Source of the DNA: Pedobacter schmidteae
GTDB lineage: Bacteria; Bacteroidota; Bacteroidia; Sphingobacteriales; Sphingobacteriaceae
Assembly: GCA_945901155.1 (NCBI GenBank)
Contig: CAMDKO010000021.1
Coordinates: 1-33,685, forward strand
DNA length: 33,685 nt
Direction of reading: 5' to 3'
Notes under the pieces: model-generated
What the model was told of the DNA's origin: nothing
The model's database searches: none
What the model saw: the letters and a program-made list of their open reading frames with translations, nothing else
Shown: positions 15,871 through 24,146 of the stretch, in pieces
Position numbering within the stretch: the first letter of the stretch is position 1
Layout of the letters: the number at the start of each line of letters is the position of its first letter
Made by a program: the position numbers and the translations under genes

Positions 15871-17301
15871 TTATTCTATAATCGTTAATTTGATCATATT
15901 GGTCTTGCCTTTTTTCTCAATTGGAATTGCCGCTGTATTGATTACCACATTTCCTGGCTCAACAAGCTTCTCTGATTTCAATATCTGGTTCACATCACGA
16001 AACGTTTTATCAGTGCTTTCAAATTGATCATAATAAAACCCACGTACACCCCAAAGTAAACTCAGGGTATTCAAAAGTTTAATATTACTAGTGAAAATAA
16101 AGGTTGCCGCCTTTGGACGGTAGCTTGATATTTCAAAGGCTGTATAGCCTGAAGAAGTCATTGAAATGATCCCTACAGCCTGAGTCTTCTCGGCAAGAAA
16201 CACAGCCGATCCGCAAACTGCGTCACCCATATACGTTGGAGAGTTTTCATTCAAAATTTTAGCGGTACTGTAAGGGTAATCATTCTCTTCAACATTTCTA
16301 ACGATTTTTTGCATGGTTTCTATCACAATTAAAGGATATTCTCCTACAGAAGTTTCGCCGCTCAGCATTACTGCATCAGCACCATCAAGAACAGAATTGG
16401 CTACATCATTCACTTCAGCTCGTGTAGGACGCGGACTAGTAATCATGCTTTCCAGCATTTGGGTAGCTACAATTACAGGCTTTGAAGCAGCTCGACATTT
16501 CCTTGCAATCATTTTCTGCAGCAATGGAACCTGCTCCATAGGCATTTCTACACCCAGATCGCCACGTGCAACCATCACACCATCAGTAGCTTCAATGATC
16601 TCATCAATATTATCAATAGCTTCAGGCTTCTCGATTTTCGCAATTACCCGTGCTACATTACCACTTCTTCCAATAATTCTCTTTAATTCAATAATATCAT
16701 CAGCAGAACGCACAAATGATAAACCGATCCACTCCACATCATTTTTTAAGGCAAAGTCAAGATTAATCAGATCATCTTCCGTTAAACTTGGAATTGACAC
16801 TTTCGTATTGGGAAGGTTTACTCCTTTACGAGAGGTAAGCACTCCACCATATACCACTTCACATTGAACAGTATCCTTATTGTTAGTTTTTAGCACTCTC
16901 ATCTGGATCTTGCCATCATCTAGAAGAATAATCTCTCCGGCGCGAACATCACTTGGAAAATTCTGATAAGTGATGTAGATCTTATTCTCATCACCAATCA
17001 TTTCTTTAGTAGTAATCTCGATCTTATGGCCGCTAGCCAGATTAACACCTCCCTCTTTCACTAAACCTATCCGAATTTTTGGACCCTGCAAATCAGCCAG
17101 TATTCCAACATTGGTTTTATATTTCTTATTTATGTCTCTGATAACATTGATTACCTTCTGGTGATCTTCCTGGCTACCGTGCGAAAAGTTTAATCTACAA
17201 ACATCAACACCAGCCTTTATCATATTCAACAAGACTTCTTTCGAAGAAGAAGCAGGTCCTAATGTGGCTACAATTTTAGTTCTGTTATGAACTGTTTTCA
17301 T
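15871..17301 (-). CDS. pyk: Pyruvate kinase
   Basis: 476 residues from the ATG at 17301 (MKTVHNRTKIVATLGPAS). The longer frame begins with a TTG at 17358 and adds 19 residues with no family support. It catalyses phosphoenolpyruvate plus ADP to pyruvate plus ATP, the last step of glycolysis. Visible motifs are CRLNFSHGSQEDH near the N terminus, the active-site signature VARVIAKIEKPEAIDNIDEI, VMVARGDLGVEMP and the substrate/metal segment KPVIVATQMLESMI followed by PTRAEVNDVANSVLDGADAV. A C-terminal regulatory domain is present. It follows the IPExxxVDY gene by 66 bases on the same strand, a neighbourhood common in Bacteroidota, so they are likely co-transcribed. Confidence 0.96.
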   Translation of the reverse strand: MKTVHNRTKIVATLGPASSSKEVLLNMIKAGVDVCRLNFSHGSQEDHQKVINVIRDINKKYKTNVGILADLQGPKIRIGLVKEGGVNLASGHKIEITTKEMIGDENKIYITYQNFPSDVRAGEIILLDDGKIQMRVLKTNNKDTVQCEVVYGGVLTSRKGVNLPNTKVSIPSLTEDDLINLDFALKNDVEWIGLSFVRSADDIIELKRIIGRSGNVARVIAKIEKPEAIDNIDEIIEATDGVMVARGDLGVEMPMEQVPLLQKMIARKCRAASKPVIVATQMLESMITSPRPTRAEVNDVANSVLDGADAVMLSGETSVGEYPLIVIETMQKIVRNVEENDYPYSTAKILNENSPTYMGDAVCGSAVFLAEKTQAVGIISMTSSGYTAFEISSYRPKAATFIFTSNIKLLNTLSLLWGVRGFYYDQFESTDKTFRDVNQILKSEKLVEPGNVVINTAAIPIEKKGKTNMIKLTIIE

Positions 17302-17367
17302 CAGCTTTATATTTTTTTGAATTATTTTTTCGATCAATTGTGTACTAAATACACCCAATCCAAAGGG

Positions 17368-17787
17368 CTAAAATATGAGATTTTCTTTGGATTTCAATTT
17401 TTTAGGGTCAACTTCTACCGCAACGAGTACCTCCGGAACCTTATTTAATTTGCTAATTATCAGCTTTAAGTCATCGTCATCAATGTAATTCCTGATCAAT
17501 AAAAAGAAATCCACCTTTTTCATTTCGGGCACCAGAAAACCTTCCGTACCTTTGTTCGCAATAATATAGAGCTCTGTTTCCGTTTGCGGCATCAGATAAA
17601 AGTATCTGCTAAAATAAAAAGTTTTGTCGCTGGCATTGAAGGGATGCTCTAAATCAGTAACCTTGCAAAAATCAGTTCCAAGTTGCTTATTAATTTTAAA
17701 ACAAAAAATATAGTCTTTTAGTTGCGAAGTAATAGCCAGCAACACGAAGTCAAGGTCAAGTTCAAATTTTAAAGTAGTTCTATTCAA
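17368..17787 (-). CDS. IPExxxVDY family protein
   Basis: 139 residues. The family motif appears as VPEMKKVDF at 86-94. The protein has an N-terminal helix (FVLLAITSQLKDYIFCFKIN), a central beta-rich part and an acidic then basic C terminus; no signal peptide or membrane segment. The function of the family is unknown. It is restricted to Bacteroidota and usually encoded, as here, between pyk and the divergent acpP-fabF-rnc cluster, which hints at a link with central metabolism or lipid synthesis. That link is positional only. Confidence 0.85.
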   Translation of the reverse strand: MNRTTLKFELDLDFVLLAITSQLKDYIFCFKINKQLGTDFCKVTDLEHPFNASDKTFYFSRYFYLMPQTETELYIIANKGTEGFLVPEMKKVDFFLLIRNYIDDDDLKLIISKLNKVPEVLVAVEVDPKKLKSKENLIF

Positions 17788-17868
17788 TGTTTTTTTGTGC
17801 TAAATTACAAATGTATTAAGCTTAAACATTTAAATTGTTGACTTAAAAAATTGCTAAAAACAAAAAGG

Positions 17869-17899
17869 TTTGAAAATTGATAGAATTTATTTTTCTTTG
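17869..17899 (+). promoter_or_regulatory. Bacteroidota-type promoter of acpP
   Basis: TTTG (17869-17872), a 19-base spacer, then TTTCTTTG (17892-17899), one mismatch from TAnnTTTG. The predicted start is near 17904, giving a leader of about 29 bases. It lies in the divergent gap between the IPExxxVDY gene and acpP. Confidence 0.5.
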
Positions 17900-17932
17900 C
17901 ACAGAATTATTTAACAATTAAATCATAAAACC

Positions 17933-18169
17933 ATGTCTGATATCGCTTCAAGAGTTAAAGCAATTATCGTTGAAAAATTAGGTGTTGACGAAAGTGAAGT
18001 TACACCAGAGGCATCATTCACCAATGATCTTGGTGCCGATTCACTAGACACCGTGGAGTTAATCATGGAGTTTGAGAAAGAATTTAATGTAGCTATCCCT
18101 GATGACCAGGCTGAAACTATCGGTACTGTAGGCCAAGCTATCGCTTATTTAGAAAAGAACGTAAAGTAA
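17933..18169 (+). CDS. acpP: Acyl carrier protein
   Basis: 78 residues, acidic, the standard size. The phosphopantetheine attachment site is Ser37 in [13 protein letters not shown]. It carries growing acyl chains for type II fatty-acid synthesis in the cytoplasm. It is followed after 20 bases by fabF, its direct partner, and led by a recognisable promoter. No Shine-Dalgarno; the start is preceded by AT-rich leader as expected in this phylum. Confidence 0.97.
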   Translation: MSDIASRVKAIIVEKLGVDESEVTPEASFTNDLGADSLDTVELIMEFEKEFNVAIPDDQAETIGTVGQAIAYLEKNVK

Positions 18170-18189
18170 TTTACGACACCCTCACATAA

Positions 18190-19443
18190 ATGGAGCTTAA
18201 AAGAGTTGTTGTTACAGGATTAGGTGCGCTTACTCCAATTGGAAACACTGTTCCAGAATTCTGGAAAAGTTTGATCAATGGGGTAAGCGGTGCCGCTCCT
18301 ATAACGCACTACGATCCTGAAAAATTTCGTACAAAATTCGCCTGTGAAGTTAAAAACTTCAATCCGGAAGACTTTTTGGAGAAAAAAGAAGCTCGTAAAT
18401 TAGATCCATTTGTTCATTATGCAATCGCTGCATCCGACGAGGCTATTAAAGATGCTGGCTTAGACTTCCCAAGTCTCGATACTAATCGAATTGGGGTGAT
18501 CTGGGGTTCTGGTATTGGTGGTTTAAAAACCTTTACCGATGAAGTAGTGAACTTCGCAAATGGAGATGGAAGTCCACGGTTCAATCCGTTTTTCATTCCT
18601 AAAATGATTCTGGACATCGCTCCTGGCCATATTTCAATAAGACATGGCTTGCGCGGTCCGAATTTCTCTACTGTTTCTGCTTGCGCTTCTTCTACCAATG
18701 CGCTGATCGATGCATTTAACTATATCCGATTGGATATGGCTGATATCATTGTTTCAGGAGGTTCAGAAGCAATTATTAATGAGGCAGGCATGGGTGGTTT
18801 CAATGCCATGCATGCACTTTCTACACGAAATGATGATCCAACAACCGCATCCCGACCTTTTGATAAAGACCGAGATGGTTTTGTTGCAGGAGAAGGTGCA
18901 GGAAGTATTATTCTTGAAGAATTAGAGCATGCTCTAGCAAGAGGTGCTAAAATTTATGCTGAACTTGTAGGCGGTGGTATGAGTGCTGATGCAAATCATA
19001 TAACTGCACCACATCCTGAAGGTCTTGGTGCTAAACTGGTTATGACCAATGCGCTAAGAGATGCTCATATGTCTCCTTCTGATATTGATTATATTAATGT
19101 GCATGGCACTTCTACTCCTCTTGGAGATATAAGCGAAGTAAAAGCTATCCTTGATATGTTTCAGGAAGATGCTTTCAAACTAAATATAAGCTCAACAAAA
19201 TCAATGACAGGCCACCTTTTGGGTGCCGCCGGAGCCGTAGAAGCAATTGCAGTAATTCTTTCTGTACAAAATGACATTATTCCACCAACAATAAATCATT
19301 TTACAGATGATCCTGGTTTTGATCCAAGATTAAATTTCACATTTAATAAGGCTCAAAAACGTACCGTAAATGCTGCTTTAAGCAATACCTTCGGATTTGG
19401 AGGGCACAATGCTTCTGTGATCTTCAAAAAATACAAGGCCTGA
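18190..19443 (+). CDS. fabF: Beta-ketoacyl-ACP synthase II
   Basis: 417 residues, full length. The condensing-enzyme triad is visible: Cys165 in VSACASSTN, His305 in NVHGTSTPLGD and His342 in SMTGHLLGAAGA, with Lys337 just before it. The C-terminal NTFGFGGHNASVIF loop is conserved. It condenses malonyl-ACP with acyl-ACP to elongate fatty acids. It lies in the acpP-fabF-rnc-plsC run, the same arrangement as in many Bacteroidota, so the group probably shares one promoter. A FabB-type enzyme is less likely given the length and the Cys-His-His context. Confidence 0.96.
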   Translation: MELKRVVVTGLGALTPIGNTVPEFWKSLINGVSGAAPITHYDPEKFRTKFACEVKNFNPEDFLEKKEARKLDPFVHYAIAASDEAIKDAGLDFPSLDTNRIGVIWGSGIGGLKTFTDEVVNFANGDGSPRFNPFFIPKMILDIAPGHISIRHGLRGPNFSTVSACASSTNALIDAFNYIRLDMADIIVSGGSEAIINEAGMGGFNAMHALSTRNDDPTTASRPFDKDRDGFVAGEGAGSIILEELEHALARGAKIYAELVGGGMSADANHITAPHPEGLGAKLVMTNALRDAHMSPSDIDYINVHGTSTPLGDISEVKAILDMFQEDAFKLNISSTKSMTGHLLGAAGAVEAIAVILSVQNDIIPPTINHFTDDPGFDPRLNFTFNKAQKRTVNAALSNTFGFGGHNASVIFKKYKA

Positions 19444-19523
19444 TTATCTTAGTCATTAAATTTCCTTACAGTATCTCTTTAAAGCTGTATATTAGTTAGT
19501 ATCAATTTGATTTACGGTCATTA

Positions 19524-20252
19524 ATGCCATTTTTAAGAATCTATAAACTTTACTTTTCGCCAAATCGCAAGTACATAAGATCTTTAGAGAACCTATTGGG
19601 TTATGTTCCTGGAAATTTACGACTTTATCGTATGGCTTTCAGACACCGTTCTGTTGCTGTTGAGGTTAAAAACGGAGCTAAAAACAGTAACGAACGACTT
19701 GAATTTTTAGGGGATGCTATATTAGGGTCGGTAGTGGCTGAGTTGTTATTTAAAATGTACCCGTATAAAGACGAGGGCTTTTTAACTGAAATGCGATCAA
19801 AAATAGTGAGCCGATCAAACCTGAACCAGCTGGCTAAACGTCTTGGTCTCGATGAACATATTGAACTTGATAACAAAGTACTTAGTCATAACAACAAACA
19901 AGGCTCTCTGTTAGGAGATACTTTTGAAGCGATGATCGGCGCTATTTACATGGATAAGGATTATAATTTTACGAGAAATTTCCTCCTAAAACGCATTATT
20001 AAACCACATATTGACATCCATACCCTCGAACTTACTGAAACTAATTTCAAAAGCAAGCTAATTGAGTGGTGTCAGCACCACGGAAAAGATATCACTTTTG
20101 AAATAATCCCTAATGAAGAAGGAGAAAATACTAAGCTCTTTACAATCAGGGTAAATGTGGATGGAGAAAGTTGCGCCATTGGTCGAGATTATAACAAGAA
20201 AAACGCAGAAAAGCTGGCAGCAGAAAAAGCCTGCGAGTTCTTACATATTTAG
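19524..20252 (+). CDS. rnc: Ribonuclease III
   Basis: 242 residues. The RNase III signature NERLEFLGDAILG (56-68) supplies Glu60 and Asp64. GDTFEAMIGAIYMD (131-144) supplies Asp132 and Glu135, the metal-binding residues. A C-terminal double-stranded RNA binding domain covers about 168-242 (ending KNAEKLAAEKACEFL). It cleaves double-stranded RNA during rRNA and mRNA processing. It lies 80 bases after fabF, with no terminator in between, and four bases before plsC. The N-terminal YKLYFSPNRKY extension is usual for Bacteroidota homologues. Confidence 0.95.
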   Translation: MPFLRIYKLYFSPNRKYIRSLENLLGYVPGNLRLYRMAFRHRSVAVEVKNGAKNSNERLEFLGDAILGSVVAELLFKMYPYKDEGFLTEMRSKIVSRSNLNQLAKRLGLDEHIELDNKVLSHNNKQGSLLGDTFEAMIGAIYMDKDYNFTRNFLLKRIIKPHIDIHTLELTETNFKSKLIEWCQHHGKDITFEIIPNEEGENTKLFTIRVNVDGESCAIGRDYNKKNAEKLAAEKACEFLHI

Positions 20253-20256
20253 GCAA

Positions 20257-21006
20257 ATGATCAGAATTTTTAAAAATGCTAGTGCAATTTTATTCCTGAT
20301 CTATAGTATGATGGTATTTATTGCTGCCATGATACTTGTCTTTCCATTCATTCTGATCAGTTCAATACTATTTAAAGAAAAACAGGCTCAGGATATCATT
20401 TTTCTATTTCTTAAACTTTGGGCCTGGATTTTTTCAATTTTATGCTTCTTTCCCGTCAGAACCAGGGGATATAAACACAAAAATCCGAATAAAGCTTACA
20501 TATATGTATGCAACCATAATTCATATTTAGACGCAATTACCGTTGTAATTGGAATTTCAGGCTCAGTAAAGCCTTTAGGAAAAATTGAAATGGTTAAGGC
20601 CCCCCTTTTTGGGATAATTTATAAGCGGGTTGTAGTTTTGATTGATAGGAAAAATAAAGAAAGTCGTGCACACAGTGTTGAAGAATTGAAGATTGATCTT
20701 GCCAGGGGACAATCAATTCTGATATTCCCCGAAGGTAAAATGAACAAAACTGAAGCAAACCTAGCCGAATTTTATGATGGAGCATTCAGGCTTGCTATTG
20801 AAACTCAAACAGATATAGCACCTATGGTTATATTAAATGCAAGAAACCTCCTCCCAAGGGCAAATCCTCTTAGCGTAAAACCAGGATTGATCACCTGCAT
20901 TTTTGATGAACCTGTGTACGTAGCCGGACTCCAAGCAGAAGACTTGGAAGATTTAAAGGCTAAGGTTCGAAAGCGAATGGAGAATTTAATGAAAAGTTCG
21001 GTTTAA
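20257..21006 (+). CDS. 1-acyl-sn-glycerol-3-phosphate acyltransferase (PlsC family)
   Basis: 249 residues from the ATG at 20257, four bases after the rnc stop; a longer frame starting at 20155 lies inside rnc and is rejected. The N-terminal third holds hydrophobic membrane segments (about 9-38 and 47-66). The acyltransferase signature His-x4-Asp is His87 to Asp92 (NHNSYLD), and block III is FPEGKMNKTE at 157-166. The enzyme adds an acyl chain to lysophosphatidic acid at the inner membrane, in keeping with the acpP-fabF genes just upstream. Related acyltransferases for ornithine lipids share these motifs, so the exact acceptor is not certain. Its stop overlaps the convergent gene by four bases. 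Confidence 0.85.
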   Translation: MIRIFKNASAILFLIYSMMVFIAAMILVFPFILISSILFKEKQAQDIIFLFLKLWAWIFSILCFFPVRTRGYKHKNPNKAYIYVCNHNSYLDAITVVIGISGSVKPLGKIEMVKAPLFGIIYKRVVVLIDRKNKESRAHSVEELKIDLARGQSILIFPEGKMNKTEANLAEFYDGAFRLAIETQTDIAPMVILNARNLLPRANPLSVKPGLITCIFDEPVYVAGLQAEDLEDLKAKVRKRMENLMKSSV

Positions 21007-21776
21007 TATTTTAACTTCTTCTCAGTTAGGTCTTTAGCCTTTGGCAATGGAGGCAAATTTTTGAGTCCCTTTGGGCGACCTGAATTGTTAAATGTTTGAA
21101 GTGATCTTTTAAGGTAGTTGATCAGGCCGTATTCATCCCAAGTAGATAATGATTCATAATCTGGGCGAAATGTAATCATGAAATTTTTCAGATCAAGGCT
21201 GTCCAATCCGGTAATGTTTCGCACAGTATAGGCATTAAACCTACGATCAACCTCCGATTGACGTAGCTCATTCGTATAATAGGAATTAAATCTGCGTGCC
21301 TGTCCGGGTGTTTTACCAACAAGCTCATAAATTGCAGTAAGTGGCTGAAAAATATAGGCTAACCAAGGAGGTTTTCCGGCGTAATAGGAACCTTTTTTTC
21401 GGTATTGATCTTTTATTTCATCCAGCTCCTGCTTTTTACTTTGACCCTGAACCATCACTTCTGAAAGCTTAATTACTGGCTGAAGCCTCAGAACAAGATC
21501 AGAAAGATCAGGCAGAACAAGAATCAGTTCGGTATATCCAGATTTTGAAAAATTAAGTGTGTCGCCCTTCAATGCTGGTATTCTAAACAGCCCATATTCA
21601 TCACTTTGGCTGATTCGCTTGGTTCTTTTATTAAGAATAAACACATTGGAAAGTTTTGATACACCAGACTTTTCCATGATTAACCCCCTTACGGCTGGTT
21701 CCTGAGCATATAAAAACCTATTTGCAGACCCAATAAATTGAATAGCAATCAGAAATACAATAAGAACCTGTTTCAT
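21003..21776 (-). CDS. Secreted protein with carboxypeptidase-regulatory-like domain
   Basis: 257 residues. A signal peptide (hydrophobic 4-24, ending LYAQE) precedes a beta-sandwich domain of the carboxypeptidase D regulatory-like type (about 27-100; VRGLIMEKSGVSKLSNVFIL, then a GLFRIPALKGDTLNFSKSGY stretch). Such domains lead TonB-dependent transporters, but here no plug or barrel follows. The remaining 150 residues are basic, with no recognised domain, and end in a proline/lysine-rich tail. This is a common Bacteroidota envelope protein of unknown role. It is transcribed alone, convergent with plsC. Confidence 0.75.
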   Translation of the reverse strand: MKQVLIVFLIAIQFIGSANRFLYAQEPAVRGLIMEKSGVSKLSNVFILNKRTKRISQSDEYGLFRIPALKGDTLNFSKSGYTELILVLPDLSDLVLRLQPVIKLSEVMVQGQSKKQELDEIKDQYRKKGSYYAGKPPWLAYIFQPLTAIYELVGKTPGQARRFNSYYTNELRQSEVDRRFNAYTVRNITGLDSLDLKNFMITFRPDYESLSTWDEYGLINYLKRSLQTFNNSGRPKGLKNLPPLPKAKDLTEKKLKY

Positions 21777-21844
21777 CTATATCAAAATTAGCAAAACATA
21801 GGCTTGGATTATCTAAATAATGTTAAATAGGGTAATAAATTGGC

Positions 21845-21875
21845 TTTAAGCCTTTCCAATTAAATCTTATCTTTG
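21845..21875 (+). promoter_or_regulatory. Promoter of yicC with -7 box four bases from the start codon
   Basis: TATCTTTG (21868-21875) fits TAnnTTTG exactly. A weak -33 box TTTA (21845-21848) lies 19 bases upstream. The expected transcription start falls at or next to the ATG at 21880, so the mRNA would be leaderless or nearly so. Confidence 0.45.
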
Positions 21876-21879
21876 CCGT

Positions 21880-22755
21880 ATGATTAAATCCATGACAGGC
21901 TATGGTTTGGCTACCAATGATTTTGCCCACGCAAAATATACGGTGGAGATCAAATCATTGAACAGTAAGTTCCTGGAACTTTCTTTAAAAATTCCAAAGG
22001 CATTTTCTGATAAAGAGTTTTTATTAAGAAATGAATGTGCCAGGCAAATTGAACGCGGGAAGGTAAATATCAGTATCAACATTGAATATGCAGAAACTAC
22101 ATTAAAGACCTCCAGCATTAATCAGCCATTACTCAGGCATTATTATGCTCAGCTTAAGGAATCTGCAGATGCCTTAGGCGATACGGGAAGCAACCTGTTT
22201 CAAATGGCACTGAACTTCCCAGAAGTTGTTCAGTATTCGATTGATGAAGTAAGCGAAGACGAATGGAAAACAGTTTATAAAACTTTTGAACAGGCAGTGG
22301 TCAATTTTCAAAATTTTAGGCAGGATGAAGGTGGAGTTTTGAAGCTAGACCTGATTCTGCGAATAACAAACATAATGGAAGGCATGAGGCTAGTTTCAGA
22401 ACAGGAGCCGCTACGTATTCCATCCATAAAAGATCGTTTAAATCAGTTTTTAGAAGATGTCGTTGGAAAAGAGAACATCGATCATAACCGCTTTGAACAG
22501 GAGTTGATCTATTTTATCGATAAGTTGGATATCACTGAAGAAAAAACCCGTTTAAAAAGCCACTGCGATTACTTTATTGCAGCACTTCAGGATAAAGATG
22601 CAAACGGAAAAAAATTAGGATTTATTTCACAGGAGATAGGGCGCGAGATCAATACAATGGGCTCAAAAGCCAATGATGCTAAAATGCAGCAGATTGTTGT
22701 GGGAATGAAAGAAGAACTGGAAAAAATCAAGGAGCAATTATTAAACGTATTGTAA
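21880..22755 (+). CDS. YicC/YloC family endoribonuclease
   Basis: 291 residues, full length. Family landmarks are the N-terminal MIKSMTGYGLATNDF and EIKSLNSKFLELSLKIP, and the C-terminal DUF1732 region (EEKTRLKSHCDYFIAAL, then GRKLGFISQE-type sequence as GKKLGFISQEIGREINTMGS). Family members were shown to act as endoribonucleases on mRNA or small RNA. In Bacteroidota the gene usually precedes gmk, as it does here. Its stop codon is followed with no spare base by a heptamer array. Function in this organism is inferred from the family. Confidence 0.93.
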   Translation: MIKSMTGYGLATNDFAHAKYTVEIKSLNSKFLELSLKIPKAFSDKEFLLRNECARQIERGKVNISINIEYAETTLKTSSINQPLLRHYYAQLKESADALGDTGSNLFQMALNFPEVVQYSIDEVSEDEWKTVYKTFEQAVVNFQNFRQDEGGVLKLDLILRITNIMEGMRLVSEQEPLRIPSIKDRLNQFLEDVVGKENIDHNRFEQELIYFIDKLDITEEKTRLKSHCDYFIAALQDKDANGKKLGFISQEIGREINTMGSKANDAKMQQIVVGMKEELEKIKEQLLNVL

Positions 22756-22797
22756 GGTTGTAAGTTATAGGTTGTAGGTTATAGGTTATAGGTAAAC
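22756..22797. repeat. Heptamer array, GGTTATA-type, starting at the yicC stop
   Basis: Six 7-mers in register: GGTTGTA, AGTTATA, GGTTGTA, GGTTATA, GGTTATA, GGTAAAC. The first base follows the yicC TAA directly. Its reverse complement (TATAACC) resembles the units of the array at 22819-22888, so the pair can fold into an imperfect hairpin. Confidence 0.85.
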
Positions 22798-22811
22798 TAA
22801 ACTTAGTATTT

Positions 22812-22888
22812 AAAACTTATTACTTATTACTTATAACTTATTACCTATTACTTATTACTTATAACTTATTACCTATTACTTATTACTC
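22812..22888. repeat. Heptamer array, ATTACTT-type with 28-bp higher-order unit
   Basis: Ten clear 7-mers from 22819, after one leading AAAACTT at 22812: ATTACTT, ATTACTT, ATAACTT, ATTACCT, then the same four again, then ATTACTT and ATTACTC. The 28-bp block is therefore present two and a half times, showing expansion in steps of four units. The array ends eight bases before the gmk GTG, replacing any normal ribosome-binding region. Confidence 0.92.
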
Positions 22889-22896
22889 AAAATCTA

Positions 22897-23463
22897 GTGA
22901 ACGGTAAACTAATCATATTTTCAGCCCCTTCAGGTGCAGGTAAAACCACAATTGTACATCATTTATTAAAAGTGATGCCTGATCTTTCCTTTTCAATTTC
23001 AGCTACAACAAGAGAGCAACGTGGGGAAGAGGTTAATGGGCAGGACTATTATTTTATCAGTCAGGAAAGCTTTCTTCATAAGATTGCACAAAAAGAGTTT
23101 GTTGAGTTTGAAGAGGTTTATACCGGAACTTTTTATGGAACACTCCGAGCTGAGATCGAGCGGATCTGGGCTGAAGGTAAACATGTGATTTTTGATATTG
23201 ATGTGATCGGCGGACTACACTTAAAGAAAAAATATGGAGACAGCGCATTAGCTGTATTTGTTCAACCCCCATCATTGGAAGTTTTAATTGAAAGGCTCAC
23301 AGGCCGGGGAACAGACCTTCCTGAAAAGTTAGCTGAAAGAATTAAAAAAGCTGATAAAGAGCTAAAATATGCTGATCAGTTTGATGTAATTTTAAAAAAT
23401 TACGAGTTAGAAAAAGCTAGTAAAGAGGCAGAAAAGCTAGTCACACAATTTCTTGCTCAATAA
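22897..23463 (+). CDS. gmk: Guanylate kinase
   Basis: 188 residues with a GTG start (protein MNGKLIIFSAPSGAGKTT). The start is set by the P-loop SAPSGAGKT at 9-17, which needs a short lead, and by the heptamer array that ends eight bases upstream. Further motifs: SATTREQRGEEVNGQDYYF (GMP-binding region) and the lid segment RLTGRGTD. It phosphorylates GMP to GDP in the cytoplasm. The gene sits in the yicC-gmk-nadD run. No Shine-Dalgarno is possible within the repeat; AT-rich repeat sequence may instead keep the start unstructured. Confidence 0.94.
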   Translation: MNGKLIIFSAPSGAGKTTIVHHLLKVMPDLSFSISATTREQRGEEVNGQDYYFISQESFLHKIAQKEFVEFEEVYTGTFYGTLRAEIERIWAEGKHVIFDIDVIGGLHLKKKYGDSALAVFVQPPSLEVLIERLTGRGTDLPEKLAERIKKADKELKYADQFDVILKNYELEKASKEAEKLVTQFLAQ

Positions 23464-23490
23464 TTCAAATAGGATGTATAACTTACCCAT

Positions 23491-23518
23491 TCTCACATCT
23501 CACATCTCACATCTCTAG
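23491..23518. repeat. Heptamer array, TCTCACA-type, before nadD
   Basis: Three exact TCTCACA units (23491-23511) plus a partial TCTCTAG (23512-23518). The array ends four bases before the nadD start codon. It has the same period as the other arrays in the window but a different unit. Confidence 0.85.
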
Positions 23519-23522
23519 ATGT

Positions 23523-24095
23523 ATGAAAATAGGATTATTCTTTGGCTCATTTAATCCCGTTCATATTGGCCATATGATCATAGCCAATTATATGGCAAAC
23601 TACACTGACCTTGAGCAGGTTTGGCTGGTCGTTTCTCCTCATAATCCTTTGAAAGAAAAGAGCGACCTGATTAATATGTATGATCGACTGGAAATGGCGA
23701 AACTCGCAACAGAAGAAACATTGAATATCAGGGTTAGCGATGTGGAACTAAAACTTCCGCAACCTTCCTATACCATTGATACCCTAACTTTTCTTCATGA
23801 AAAATACCCGGAACATGAATTCAGTCTAATCATGGGTTCAGACAATTTAACTTCAATCAAGAAATGGAAAAATTATGAACTGATTCTACGTGATTATCAT
23901 ATTCATATCTACCCAAGACCTGGGTTTGAAATTCAGGAATTCAAGGATCATCCTTCCATAACAATTACAGAAACTCCTCTCATGGAATTATCTGCCACAT
24001 TTATTCGGAAAGCTGTTAAAGAAGGCATGAATGTGCACTATTTTGTGCCTGATAAAGTGCTTAAATTCATCGATAGCAAGAATTTATATCGTTAA
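23523..24095 (+). CDS. nadD: Nicotinate (nicotinamide) mononucleotide adenylyltransferase
   Basis: 190 residues. The nucleotidyltransferase motif GSFNPVHIGH is at 8-17, with its HxGH signature, and the C-terminal ELSATFIRKA segment matches the SxTxIR motif. It adenylates nicotinate mononucleotide on the way to NAD. The gene lies 59 bases after gmk, a usual pairing in Bacteroidota. The start is the ATG at 23523; another ATG at 23519 is out of frame. The TCTCACA array leaves no room for a Shine-Dalgarno. Confidence 0.93.
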   Translation: MKIGLFFGSFNPVHIGHMIIANYMANYTDLEQVWLVVSPHNPLKEKSDLINMYDRLEMAKLATEETLNIRVSDVELKLPQPSYTIDTLTFLHEKYPEHEFSLIMGSDNLTSIKKWKNYELILRDYHIHIYPRPGFEIQEFKDHPSITITETPLMELSATFIRKAVKEGMNVHYFVPDKVLKFIDSKNLYR

Positions 24096-24146
24096 TATTC
24101 GAAATTATCCCAGCACTAAAAACGCCGAAAGAATTATAAAAATACT

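Noticed and set aside
16313-16867. 184-residue plus-strand frame
   Set aside because: It lies fully antisense to pyruvate kinase and its residues are a low-complexity shadow of the codon use there; no domain is recognisable.
20155-20256. N-terminal extension of the acyltransferase into rnc
   Set aside because: The extra residues lie out of frame over the RNase III dsRNA-binding domain; the ATG at 20257 directly after the rnc stop fits the family.
22756-22888. CRISPR array
   Set aside because: The repeat period is 7 bp with no unique spacers and no cas genes.
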